A DNA stretch of 64,000 nucleotides, from assembly GCA_034620365.1 (NCBI GenBank), contig JAQGEQ010000263.1, positions 930,001 through 994,000 of the forward strand, given 5' to 3'. The notes beneath the pieces are model-generated. The model saw nothing but the letters and a program-made list of their open reading frames with translations, was not told the DNA's origin and did no database searches. This DNA comes from Pegea sp. RAD2-039. Taxonomy: Eukaryota > Chordata > Thaliacea > Salpida > Salpidae. A program made the translations under genes and the position numbers. Every line of letters begins with the position of its first letter. The first letter of the stretch is position 1. Positions 36,390-47,384 of the stretch are shown piece by piece.

Positions 36390-36582
36390 CTTTATTTTAT
36401 TTTTTTACATATATAAATGCAAAGGAGGGTTGCTTAAAGAGAGCACATCTCGCTAAGACGCATTCTCACGAGTTTTTTATAGTTTTTCTCAGGAGTTTAT
36501 AAATATGTCTTCACCTGGGGTCGTACGCGGTACTTCCTAGCTAGAAGGTAGGTGTAGTAACCGCTTCGCCACCAAGCAGGAC
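36390..36582 (-). mobile_element. tRNA-derived SINE sharing its 3' tail with the resident LINE
   Basis: In minus orientation the head contains an A-box-like TGGCGAAGCGGT (36560-36571) and a B-box-like GCGTACGACCCC (about 36517-36528), as in a tRNA-derived pol III promoter. The 3' part (about 36412-36472) reads GTGAGAATGCGTCTTAGCGA, then GATGTGCTCTCTTTAAGCAA, then CCCTCCTTTGCATTTAT, closely matching the LINE 3' end at 14041-14100 and 47280-47340. The part of the LINE 3'UTR just upstream (AAAAGATGTAAG) is absent. A tRNA head plus a LINE-matching tail is the standard anatomy of a SINE mobilised by that LINE. Confidence 0.7.
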
Positions 36583-37169
36583 ATTTTATTCTTTAACAGC
36601 TTCGAACTCTCATACATTTTACTTTTGCTACTTTTTGCTCATGTAGATCTTCAGGGACAATTTTTCCTCGATTCCCCTGCCCCGATAGAATGATAAACCC
36701 TGACTTTGACGGTATAATTAAAGCTCCATGACTTTAATAGCACAATTTCTACAAAGTAATAAATAACTTTGGAGTATGTAAAGAATACAACTAGATATAT
36801 AAAGATATCTTAAGCTCTATAAAAAGTTGATCTTTGGAACAATAACTCTTAACATTAAAACATATCTAATCAAAGAGTTATAAGCCTGTTTGCAGTGCTT
36901 TTTAATACATGAATTAAATTCGTGATTGATGACACAAGAAAAATAAATTGAAAGCATGTAGGCAGATTCATTTTCATAAGTAGACTTAATGTATTATGAT
37001 TTTGTGAACATCAGCTACACTAGACAATTTGAATTTAAAAAGTTATAATTGTGAAAGAATTATTTTTTGACTGTTAGGGTCACTGAAACAGGTTAGCAAA
37101 CCTAAACTACAAGTACTAATATCTCTTTATCACTAACTTTTTAACCTAGAATGTAAAATATTTACTATC

Positions 37170-37570
37170 ATTTAAGACCTAGCTGAGACGGACAAGTTTC
37201 TATGTCGAATAGCTGATAACTCATTGTAAATTGCGTGCGTGAGTTCGAATCCTACCTCGTTATCGAAGATGCAGTATGCCACTCAAAATTACACCACAAG
37301 CTAACGTCACTGAAATTATATTTTTTAATTATGGGTAAATACTTCCACTGACTTGTGGTTGCTTTACAGACAGAAAATATACAAAAAACCTATAATCTGT
37401 TGATATCAATGTAACTTTTTCGGGTTACTATCCTGTGTTACTAAATAGCGAATTGAAAGAGTGGGAGTAATTCACCATACTCTTCATCAATACCCAGGAG
37501 GAGGCAGTTAAAAGAAAATCATAGCAGCTAACCTCCTTCCATCTACTATTTCGGACTACGAAACTCAGCG
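37170..37570 (+). mobile_element. Second tRNA-derived SINE-like sequence
   Basis: An A-box-like TAGCTGAGACGG (37180-37191) and a near-perfect B box GAGTTCGAATCCT (37241-37253) are followed by about 300 bp of unusually complex, higher-GC body (for example CAATACCCAGGAGGAGGCAG near 37490). The A-to-B spacing is long and the acceptor stem does not pair, so a working tRNA is unlikely. The body does not match the SINE at 36390-36582 or the LINE tail, so it would be another family. Exact ends are uncertain. Confidence 0.45.
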
Positions 37571-38427
37571 AAAAAATTCTTTTTTTAAATGATTTAGTTT
37601 TTGCACATTATCGGTAAATGGAGTTTTTATGTACAAGCTTTTATATTTTTTCTGGTTTGAAAAATGTATAAATACATATTTTTTTATGATTAAGACAATT
37701 ATAATTTTTATCTCTTAATTGAAATTTAAGAAATAAAACTATAATATTTTACAAAAAAAAACATAACAAATGTTTCAATTTTAAAAACTCGTAAAATTGT
37801 TACACTGAAATGTATATTATGTAACAATCGTGCTGTAATATGTTATAGATTGTACATACATCTTTACACTCATAGAAGTGTAATTTCATCAATTGTTGTA
37901 CTAATATGTATAATATTCTGATTGTAACTGATTTTGTATAATTCAATTTCTTGTCAGTAGTAAAATTTTTGAAACAAAAATATCTTTCCTGTTGATATAG
38001 TAACCAGAGACAGCTTAATTAACTACTATAAAAGTAAAAATTGTTCCTTTACTGAAATACTTAATTTAATAAAAACCCAGAAATATTCTATTTTTGAACT
38101 TTGTGTATAAAAGTTTATATAATGTCACCAGTAAAACTTACCCATGTTTTTCACGCTAAACATTATCAGTAGCAAAATATCTGATCTGACATTAATAGTA
38201 ACATGAACACTTTTGCAGTTTTAACCAATCGTCTTTTTTAGAACTTTCAATACATAATTATAAACTAAACCAAGATTACACAAATTTATATCATTTAGTT
38301 TAACTTTTTTAGTTTTATAACCTTCATATTAAATCATACTTTTGACTAATTAAAGTAACATATAATCTAAATTTGTTTTTAAGTTTTTTGTTCATTTATT
38401 TCTTGTGCATATTGTTTTTGTTTTACT
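37571..38427. other. Intergenic DNA upstream of TPPP
   Basis: AT-rich; presumably contains the TPPP promoter, but I see no convincing TATA box or acceptor next to the ATG. Confidence 0.4.
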
Positions 38428-40394
38428 ATGGCTGTCAACATAACTGATGATGGCAAAATTAAGGATGTATTTTTGAAATTTTCTCGAGTTGGTGTTCCCA
38501 ACGCGACATCCATGAATGGCAAAAACTTTTCTAAAGTCAGTGTAACAAATCTAAAAATACTTTATAAATCTTATAGTTTCCTATTTTAGATTAATTTGGA
38601 GTTTTTATGATATAAGATGCAAAATAAATGAATTCTTTTCTGTTGATAAAATTGTAATTTTATTATAATATTACTTCATAAAATTAGCAAGCTCTTATAG
38701 GGCTTTATTGCAGAATTTGAAAAATCAAGGGTTTAATTGACATTTATTATTAAAACTAATTTTTCATTCTGTTTCATCATTTATTCATTGATAATGCTTG
38801 GATATTCAGACAATTTGACTTAAGAGCAATTCATTATACTCTACTTCTTACTGAATTAAATAATTTATTAGTTCTTCCCTTTTCAAAGGAAAGAAATAAT
38901 TCAATATGTCACAAATATTGCTGTTCATATTTATTACAATTGAATACTCTATTTTTTATTTTTAATGTTATAAAACACCAGATAAAACTAATTGTATTAA
39001 CTAGTTTTATTACCATTTGTTCTTCTTGCAATTTTTTACAGATTTGCAGAGATTCTGGAATTTTGGATGGAAAAAAAGTAACAAGTATGGATGTAGACAT
39101 AGAATTTTCCAAAAGGTTATTTAAATATCCTTTTTTACATGTATTTGTAAGTATTGTTTCAAATTTGCCTAAATCATTATAGAGTTTCCAAAGGTGCAAA
39201 AATGTGTTTCAAAGATTTTAGAGAAGTTATTCTTGTACTTGGTAAAAAGAAAGGAATTGAACCTGAAGCAGTTTTTGCTAGGTTGCGAAACTGCGAACCA
39301 GGAATGAGAGGTGTTACTGTAAGTCGCTCATTTTGATTCTTAAATTTTCAGATAGTTGTTCTATTTTAGTCTAAGTAACTTCATCATGCTTATTTTTGAT
39401 AAAATGTAGAAAACGTCGAAAACCGGCAACGTTGATCATTTAACTGAACCGTCTCAGTATACAGGACTTTTGAAAGATCGATTAGAAACTGCTAATATAA
39501 AAGGTCTATTCTTATTTGATTGATCTATTTTTCAAATATTATGATTAGTATTCTTTGAATGATTAATTGAAAAGCTTTGAATGTTCCAACTGTTTACAAA
39601 TTTGATTTTGAATATTTTTTGGTATAAAGAATTAATTAATTTAAAGGTTGTGCAGATCGGGTTGAACCTACTGGGTATGTTGTAAACTATAAAAATCCCG
39701 GACCTTTTGACAGGTAATCTCATTTAGATTTTTTGATGTATAGATTTATGAAGCTAGTAAAAAAATAAGTTTTGACAAATACTTAAAAAATAAATTATTG
39801 AAAGTAGATAATGATTTTGATTTAGTATTTTTAGCAATTGTTTTGCTATTTCACAGTTTATTTGCATTATTATACTTTAACTACTTTTAATTTATTGTTT
39901 CTTTTGGTTATCTTGAGAATCTTTCTAAATCTCTGTTCTTTCACATAGACGATCTTCAGGTTAGTTCAAACTAAATAGAAATATTATGATTAAGACAATT
40001 TATACATTTTTGTTTTTGAAAATGTTTTTAAAGCTTTATAATTCTTTCTAAAATTGATTATTTTGTGAAAAAATTTGATTAAAAAAATTACAAAGATCTT
40101 CATTTAATCACAAATTTTGTAGGTGGCTCGTCTGCTAGTACCAAGTTAGTTTTTTTAATTTTCTTATTTGCTGATAATTTTTCTCAGTGGTTTACTTTAC
40201 TACCAAATCATTTAACTAATAACATAAAAATTTTAACTTGGAATATCGAGCAACTAATTTCATGATATTTCTTCAGGGCTACTGAAGTTACAGCTAGATT
40301 GATAGACACTAGAAAATTTACAGGGACGCAAAAATTCAAACAAGATTCCCAAAAAGGTTCTAAACAATTTTGTGATTTATTCTTTCATGATTGA
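38428..40394 (+). CDS. TPPP: TPPP/p25-alpha family protein, 8 exons including two micro-exons, 209 aa
   Basis: p25-alpha domain protein; family members bind tubulin and stabilise microtubules. Exons 38428-38535, 39042-39115, 39183-39318, 39410-39503, 39647-39713, 39949-39959 (11 nt), 40123-40144 (22 nt) and 40277-40394 total 630 nt, exactly 210 codons. Domain landmarks: KIKDVFLKFSRVGVPNATSM then NGKNFSK (EF-hand-like start), ICRDSGILDGKKVTSMDVDI, EFSKRVSKGAKMCFKDFREV, LTEPSQYTG, and the C-terminal TEVTARLIDTRKFTGTQKF, close to the conserved LTDTTKFTGSHK of TPPPs. The micro-exons encode a Ser/Gly linker (RRSSGGSSASTK) between the core and the C-terminal motif. TGA at 40392 was chosen; a donor-like GTTCTA at 40358 would allow a different 3' end. 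AATAAA at 40861-40866 is a possible poly(A) signal. Confidence 0.9.
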
Positions 40395-42156
40395 AATAAT
40401 CATGTTTTGTGTTAGTGATATTTAAATGAAAACTGTTGCCTTAAACCTAAACTACAACCAACACTTGTAAAATTGGTGTCTATTTATTCTAATTAACAAA
40501 CTTGACTTTAGTCGTTTTTCATTCCCATTAAAATATTTTCTAATGTTAGTACCAAGTCATATAATATCTATCAAAAGATTTGCCTCAAGATTTCTGTTCC
40601 AAAAATTACAAAAGTAGCTTTTCAAACTAGGAACACCATCCTTTAATACTTGATGAAAGATATTTTGAGTCCAATCTTATTATTACAATTATATTTGCTG
40701 ACTATTTATCTCCTTGTCGACTGTTCAATCTAAAAGGCCTCCAAAAAATAAAAACCTCTACAGATTTTATTTGATGTTTCTGTAGATGTAGGAAAAAAAA
40801 GCCCAAAAATATTCTTTCACAAGACCTCATAAGTCCAGAGACCACTTTATACATTCATTGAATAAAGACTAAATACTCTTGGGGCATACCCTTGGGTGAA
40901 ACTAGTAATATCAAACTTTTTTTTTGAAATATAAGTTTCAACTTTGAAATATCATAGATGGAAAAAGCGTGCCGGCTCACAAACTTCTCGCTTATTTATA
41001 CAAAAGCACGAAAAGTTCTGATGGAACTCATTAATTTATGTTGAAGGACATTTGTCCGATTTCAAATGGTCTGCAAATTTGAAAAGCTGAAAATTATTAA
41101 CATGTTTATTGTTTAGTCGACGAGCCATTAAATCAAGTAAATCTATGCTTTGTGTTATTTAGTACTTCAAGTTCAGTTGGTAAAAATGTAATTGTCAAAA
41201 GTTGGTTTTTATCATTGAAAATTGACATTTTGAAAATGCCGACAAATTGAAACTTATTTAATATATAACTTAGTCTTGTACCCTTAATCTCTCGTAATTT
41301 GAAATTGCAACTCTTCTGCGTTCCTACATCTGTCTGATATATTTTAGCATCTACATTTAGTTATTGTTCAAGTTAAATAAAAAATCAATCAAGAAATTAT
41401 CTAGCAAGTAAATTTTGATTGCCCTAACCGTGAAAGTATTTGATTCTATACCTAGAGTAAAGATGAAAGTTATTTTCACCACAATGAACCTAAGATTATC
41501 AATGATATAATTGCAGTAATCATCAGAACAGCTGCACTTACACGACATTCATGATACACGACAAATTACTAAATAATTTCAAACAATTAAAAGTTTTAAT
41601 TAGTTGTGACACATTTCAGATACTGAAAAAATAGAAAGTTACGTGATGAGCAGTTGATAAAGATCTGCTAATTTGATTTAGAGCTGCTGAACGACATATA
41701 ATTTGAGTTGAACATCAATTAGATTAATGTATACTATAATCTGTATTTACAAAAAACACTCTTTCATAAAATTTTCAAATTGATTTAAAATACTTATTAT
41801 TAACCAGCAAACATTTTAGGGATTTTATTATCCCAACATTATATGATTATCAAACAAAATTAAACATGTACTTACTACTAAGCAAATACTAGTAGTGTCA
41901 ACAGCGTGTTAAAATTATCAGCAAAATAATATTTCACTGTCTGTCAAAAATTCGAGTAAACTAATTGTACAAAGTTCTTTTAACAAATTGAGCAATGGTG
42001 AAGTCGATAGAATTTTCTAGCTCTACTAAACCTCAGACAAATGATAAACGTCAAACATGATGACGAGCTTAACACACCAAATTAGCAAATTAAAAGAAGC
42101 AACTACTAGTACAAACCACTCAAATAAACAGATCTTACAGCACCATAAAAAACTGA
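40395..42156. other. Intergenic DNA with a possibly degraded element
   Basis: Converging 3' ends of TPPP and PRPSAP. The stretch 40600-40920 is of higher complexity and could be an old repeat, but no motif is recognisable. No gene supported; the minus-strand frame 41357-41548 shows no homology that I can see. Confidence 0.4.
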
Positions 42157-45100
42157 TTAGTCATCGTTCGAGATATTTCGAAACAAGTAACTCATACTTT
42201 CACCGTAGTGAATTCGACGAATGGCTTCAGATAGAATGAAGGAGATGTCAACAGTCTTAATCTTCTGACATTTTAGTTTCTGTCGCTCATGAGGAACAGT
42301 ATTTGTCACCACAACCTGAAGCAAATGTAATTTTGATTTGTTCTTCTTAAACGGATTACTGGAGGTTATTCAATTATCAATTTAGATGAATCAGCAAAGA
42401 CCTTACCTCATCTATTGGTGATTGTTGTAAGATCTGAGGAAAGTCAGTAGATAAAATGCCATGTGTTGCCACTACATAAACCTTTGATAGAATTTGATAT
42501 AAGACTTTGATGACTCAATTTTATAAATAATATTTTAGTTAGAGGTCTCAAATTTACAAGAATGATGTTAAAAATAAAACTTTCAAACTCAAATATAAAC
42601 GCGAAGATAGTTAAAGTCAGATAAGAAGTTGTTATATTGAACGTTAAAATTGATCCTTTTTATTTAACTAATCTAGAGAGACAAAGTGAAATATGAGTAG
42701 GTTCCGGGTGGGCAATTTAAGCACACAGCAAGTCAGTCCTTAAAATACAATCCATTCATATGAAAGTAGATGAGAAATTACCTTACATGCTCCTCGTTCC
42801 TTCAAAGCAATTGCAGCAGAAATAAAAGGCTCCACATCGTCAATTATATCATCCTAAATGTTTTGTTGAATAGTTATCAAGAAAAAGAGCTTGTAGCAAA
42901 TATCTTTTAGTTGATACTTATTTATAATTAGATGTTTTGAAGTTAAACTTTGATTTGTTTTTATTATCTAAGAAAGATCAGAAAATATTATAGTATTGAG
43001 CTTACCACAATTATAGCGGTTTTGCCTTTTACATCACCTACAACGTTTATTGGTGGCTTCTCCTTGCGAGTTAGAACTTCAAACAGATTAGTTTAGATGA
43101 ATAAAAATGACAATTAAACCTTTTGACCTTTCGCAAGTTTATCTCTCATGCAATCACAGACTTATATTATAAAAATTAACTAACCTAATAAAACTTAAGT
43201 TTTAATATGCAATTATTTAATTAAGTTACAAATATTTAATAAAAATTATTTAAAGTTTATGTAAATTTAAAAATAAAACAAATTTTTATAAAACTTGTAG
43301 CACCATTTACAATGGAAGCCATGCAAGTCTATTAAGCTATTAAATCAAATACAAATAATGAATAAACAACACTACAAAAGCCAATATTAGCATGCTCTAA
43401 ACATATAATACTCAGCTAAACTACATCGGATTCTGATAGATTAGCTACAAATACTATTCGTCACGAAATAAAGTAGAAAGAATTTGTCGCCTACGTGGAA
43501 TTTCTATGGATTCGAAATGACCTTGGGAAACAGTTCGTACTCGTGCTGTTGGTTGATCAGAAGACACGCGTTCTGCTAAAGTAGATTTGTATCCAAGATA
43601 AAAAAACGGTTCAATTTGAAAAAAGTTTAGACGACTCAATAAGTTAAAAATTTGTTGGATAAGTAGCTTATGTTCACAACTATTCATTCGACATATTTTC
43701 ATTGGAAAGATTTTATCAAGAAATAAACTAAATAGAAACTGTAAAAAGATAAGTGAAGACTTGCTCAAAATTCAAAGATCTACATCAGACGAAGTTGATT
43801 ATCCTAAAGTCTTTACAGATAAGCGATTTAAAAGTTGAGAAGAAATTTTTATCACACAATAATAAAATACAAAAGATATTAGAAGGTGAAAGTTTTTTTT
43901 TTATCTTCATTAAAATAGAGATTATCTTTCATTAAAAGAATTTGAAGTCTCCTTAAATATTGAACTCAAAGCTTTTTTTATAATCAATTTCCATAAAAAA
44001 AATAAGAAGACTTAATTGAGATTAGAAAAATCGAAATACAAAACCATTTAAGCATTTGAAGAAAGACCTAAAATACACAAATACTAGCTCAAGTAGAAAG
44101 GTTTACTGAAAGAAAGTCAACTTTTTTAGATAAGCAATTTACTGAGATAAAAAAATCGCAAAAACTACATTTTAAGATAAAAATCTAAAACAGAATTATT
44201 TGAAATTCATTTCTGTATGGGTATAATGTATCTTTCAAATCGAATCTGATCAAATATAAAAAAATGAAATGAGGAGATGATCTCATGAAGTTGTTATGTA
44301 TAAGAGATCTAAGATAAGAAAGCAAAGACAAATTCAGCCAAGAAAAAATGAGAATTTTGATATTGTGACAGATGTGGTTTTGATTTTGCTTTGCAACTAA
44401 AATGGTGAATATTTTGAAAAACAAATTTTAAACACAAATATAGAACAAAGCATAGCATTTTAAATGGATAAATACAAATAAAAACACATACATAACAACA
44501 AAATTGACAAACGAATGAAACACTACAAAATTTAGTGGTTAAATTTGAGAATGATAACACTAAAATTGGATTGTTATCAGCAAATCACAAGATGTAATTT
44601 CTATTTTATAGAAAAGTTGTACAACAGCTTCTAAATGAACATGCAAAATGTAATAGAAGTTTACCTGGTAATGTTGACCACGAGTTTTCACCACCTTGGG
44701 GTTTGATATTAACCGGGTGACCATTCTCAGACATATCTTGAGGAGGTGGTGAGTTTCTACCATCTTCTTGATCTTGATCCCCTTCATATACTTGAGCTTC
44801 ACCGTGAATCACCGCGATTCCTACTCGTAAACGCTCAGCGTATGATTGAGCTTTTTTAGCAGATGCCGGGGTCTTTGCTACTATCACTGTGCTGTGATGA
44901 CCTGAAATCTAACAGTTTGAAGTTTATTACTATGAAATATCAAATCAATCATTGATCTTTACTTGATCTTGAATATACTGGATCAAAAATGGAGAAGCTC
45001 GAAGATTATCGATTGGAATTTCATAGAATCCTTGAATTTCTTTTTGATGTAAATCCATTGTAATCACATGAGACAGACCTTTGCCAAGAAAATATTGAAG

Positions 45101-45691
45101 AAAATTATATAAAGTAAAACCAACAACCTACCTGCTTTGCACATCATTGAAGCAACTAGTTTAGATACAATTGAGCCTCGTTTTCTCATCTTACATTGTT
45201 TTGAATACGGCAAATATGGAATAACACCAACAATTCTTTTAGCTGAAGATGTTTTACAAGCATATGCCATTATCAGAAGCTCCATTATAGAATCATTAAC
45301 ATCACTTCAAGTAAATAAAATTATTATGATTAAATTTGCTGATTAAAGTCTTACCGACTGCCAGATTGTAGGATAAAGACATCCTTTCCGCGGACAGATT
45401 CTTGGATTTCAACCTGCGTTTCTTGATTTGATTTTTGGAAAACAGCACAAGTTCCAATTTTCAAAGAGAGACGACTGAAAAAAATCTTTTTAAAACACAA
45501 TCTTCAGATTAAACAGATGAATCAAATAAAGATTTAAAACAAATAAAATGTTATTAATCAACTAAAGGTTCTTATATAAATTATAAAAGTAAAAAACATC
45601 TAAAGACATACTTGGCAATTTGGCGAGCTAATTCAGGATTAGAAGTGCCTGTAAAAAGCAAAATTTGCTTGCCACTATCTTCTAAACTCAT
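42157..45691 (-). CDS. PRPSAP: Phosphoribosyl pyrophosphate synthetase-associated protein (PRPSAP)
   Basis: PRPSAP proteins are catalytically inactive partners that associate with and regulate PRPP synthetase, the entry enzyme to nucleotide synthesis. Start ATG 45691 ([20 protein letters not shown]). Exons read [20 protein letters not shown] and [14 protein letters not shown], then [13 protein letters not shown] and [40 protein letters not shown] and [20 protein letters not shown], then the PRPSAP-specific insert (about 44640-44790 and 43495-43574). They continue with [48 protein letters not shown], and end [33 protein letters not shown] at 42157. The insert marks it as PRPSAP rather than PRPS. 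Exon 43495-43574 begins at a tandem acceptor TAGCAG, so one residue may be optional. A strong acceptor (TTTTTTCTTTAG, 45711-45712) lies 19 nt before the ATG. Confidence 0.92.
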
Positions 45692-47250
45692 TTTATATAA
45701 ATCTAACTTTCTAAAGAAAAAATATTATTAATTCGTTTTGCTGATAAAAATCTGTGTTCAAAACTATGCAGTTTAAGTACATTTTTATGCCTTTTAAGTT
45801 AAGTATCTTTTTAAGACCTTTAAAAGAAGATTATTATCTCAGCTATAGTAGTATGGTTAATAAATAATTATAACTTAAATCTTTTAGAAGATAAAAATCC
45901 ATTTATAAACTTCAAATTAGAAAATATAAAAATAACTAGTAGTCTTTAAGCTCTTATAGACTAATTACACAATTATATTCATTAATTTCACTATCATTAA
46001 ATACTTCAGGAAACTTAAAGTTAGCTAAAAAATATTTTATGCAAGATTTAAAAAAATAATTTAGCTTTAAATTATAAAAATGATTTAACCGACCATACAG
46101 AAAATCTAAGAACCCAAAAATAGAAGAAATATTATTACCAAAGATAATGATGAATTACTTCAGCTACTTCCTAAACTAAATTAATAATTTTAGCAAAAGA
46201 ATAAATAATTATTTTCATCTTATAATATATAAGAAAAATGGAAGTATCATAAATCATACAGTGAATTCCAAGTTTAAAAAATATCTTATGAATATTATTC
46301 ATATTATTTGCAAATTGTTAGCCAAAACAAATTTTATATTTCTTAAAGTTAAAAAATAACTTAATAAAGAAATGATTTATAAAGTTTAATTATAATTAAA
46401 GAATTCCAAAACAATACAAAATTATACTTTAGGTATCAAACTTATGATGGGAGCTATGTAAAAATAAATAAGTTAAAAAGAATCAGGTGAAGAAGAAAGA
46501 ATGGATAGGCTTAGGGAACAGACCAGTTATCAGTCATCTTAATGATTGCGGCAAAAAAGTAAAAGTCATAAAAAGGACTTTAGACAAAATGAAATTGTTT
46601 TCTTAAAAAATACTTTGATAGAAATAACGTCTTTTTATATAAGAAATTAACTTGTTTTTAGTAGGATAAATTTATATAACATGAATAAGAGCGCTTCGTA
46701 ATGTTGAAATTAAGTAATTTAGACAATGCAGTTATGATTTTATAATTTTTTGTGCTCAAATACAAATTAAAACATATTTCCTTTAAACTAAATTCTGCCA
46801 GGCAAGCGAAGATAATTTTATTTCAAATAAAAATGTATATAGTTCAACCCTTTTAGTAAATCGGATATTTCAAATAGATTAAATTTACCAATGTTGGCCA
46901 ACAAAGTTGAAATTGAAGATTAATACAAAAGCCAAAACTGCTAATAAATCTAAGCTTGTATAAAAATATTTCACATTATAAGTATGTTTTCTCTTTTATA
47001 GCTATTTAAACATTTTAGTTAACTTTGATCGAATTAAGAAATTTCAAACTAGATTTTAAGAATTATTTTAATAAATGATATATAAAGCAACCAACTTTCT
47101 CTTTTATCTGTAGCTTAACATTAGTGGTGAATTCGTAAAATTTTCAAGAATAATTAGACGATGAAAAAGTCTTTTATACCATAAAATAGCATCACAGTTT
47201 TCAAAAGCATTAAAATTAATATATTAAGTTATTCTCGACTTGAATAGATT
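45692..47250. other. AT-rich intergenic DNA
   Basis: Upstream flank of PRPSAP. Apart from the acceptor at 45711-45712 nothing specific is visible. Confidence 0.5.
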
Positions 47251-47384
47251 TAATTAATTTATTGTATTAATTTATTTCAATGAATGCGAGGGAGGGTGCC
47301 TGAAGAGAGCACCTCCGGCTAACACACATTCTCATAAATAATATATATCAAGTCAGAAATAAAGAAAGCAAAAGATGTAACACT
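47251..47384 (-). mobile_element. 5'-truncated LINE insertion (3'UTR only)
   Basis: Minus-strand match to the 3'UTR of the LINE at 14.0-16.5 kb. It includes the AAGATGTTACATC-side segment near 47370, the block GAATGTGTGTTAGCCGGAGG and GTGCTCTCTTCAGGCACCCT, and the A/T-rich end GAAATAAATTAATACAATAA. No coding part remains, as expected for a severely 5'-truncated copy. Confidence 0.85.

Noticed and set aside
37170-37260. tRNA gene
   Set aside because: The B box is good but the acceptor and T stems do not pair fully and the A-to-B spacing is long; a SINE-like origin is more likely.
43454-43768. Independent 104-codon minus-strand gene
   Set aside because: Only its central part (43495-43574) is real: it is a PRPSAP exon whose donor (CCAC/GTAGGC) lies before the frame's stop; the rest is intron.
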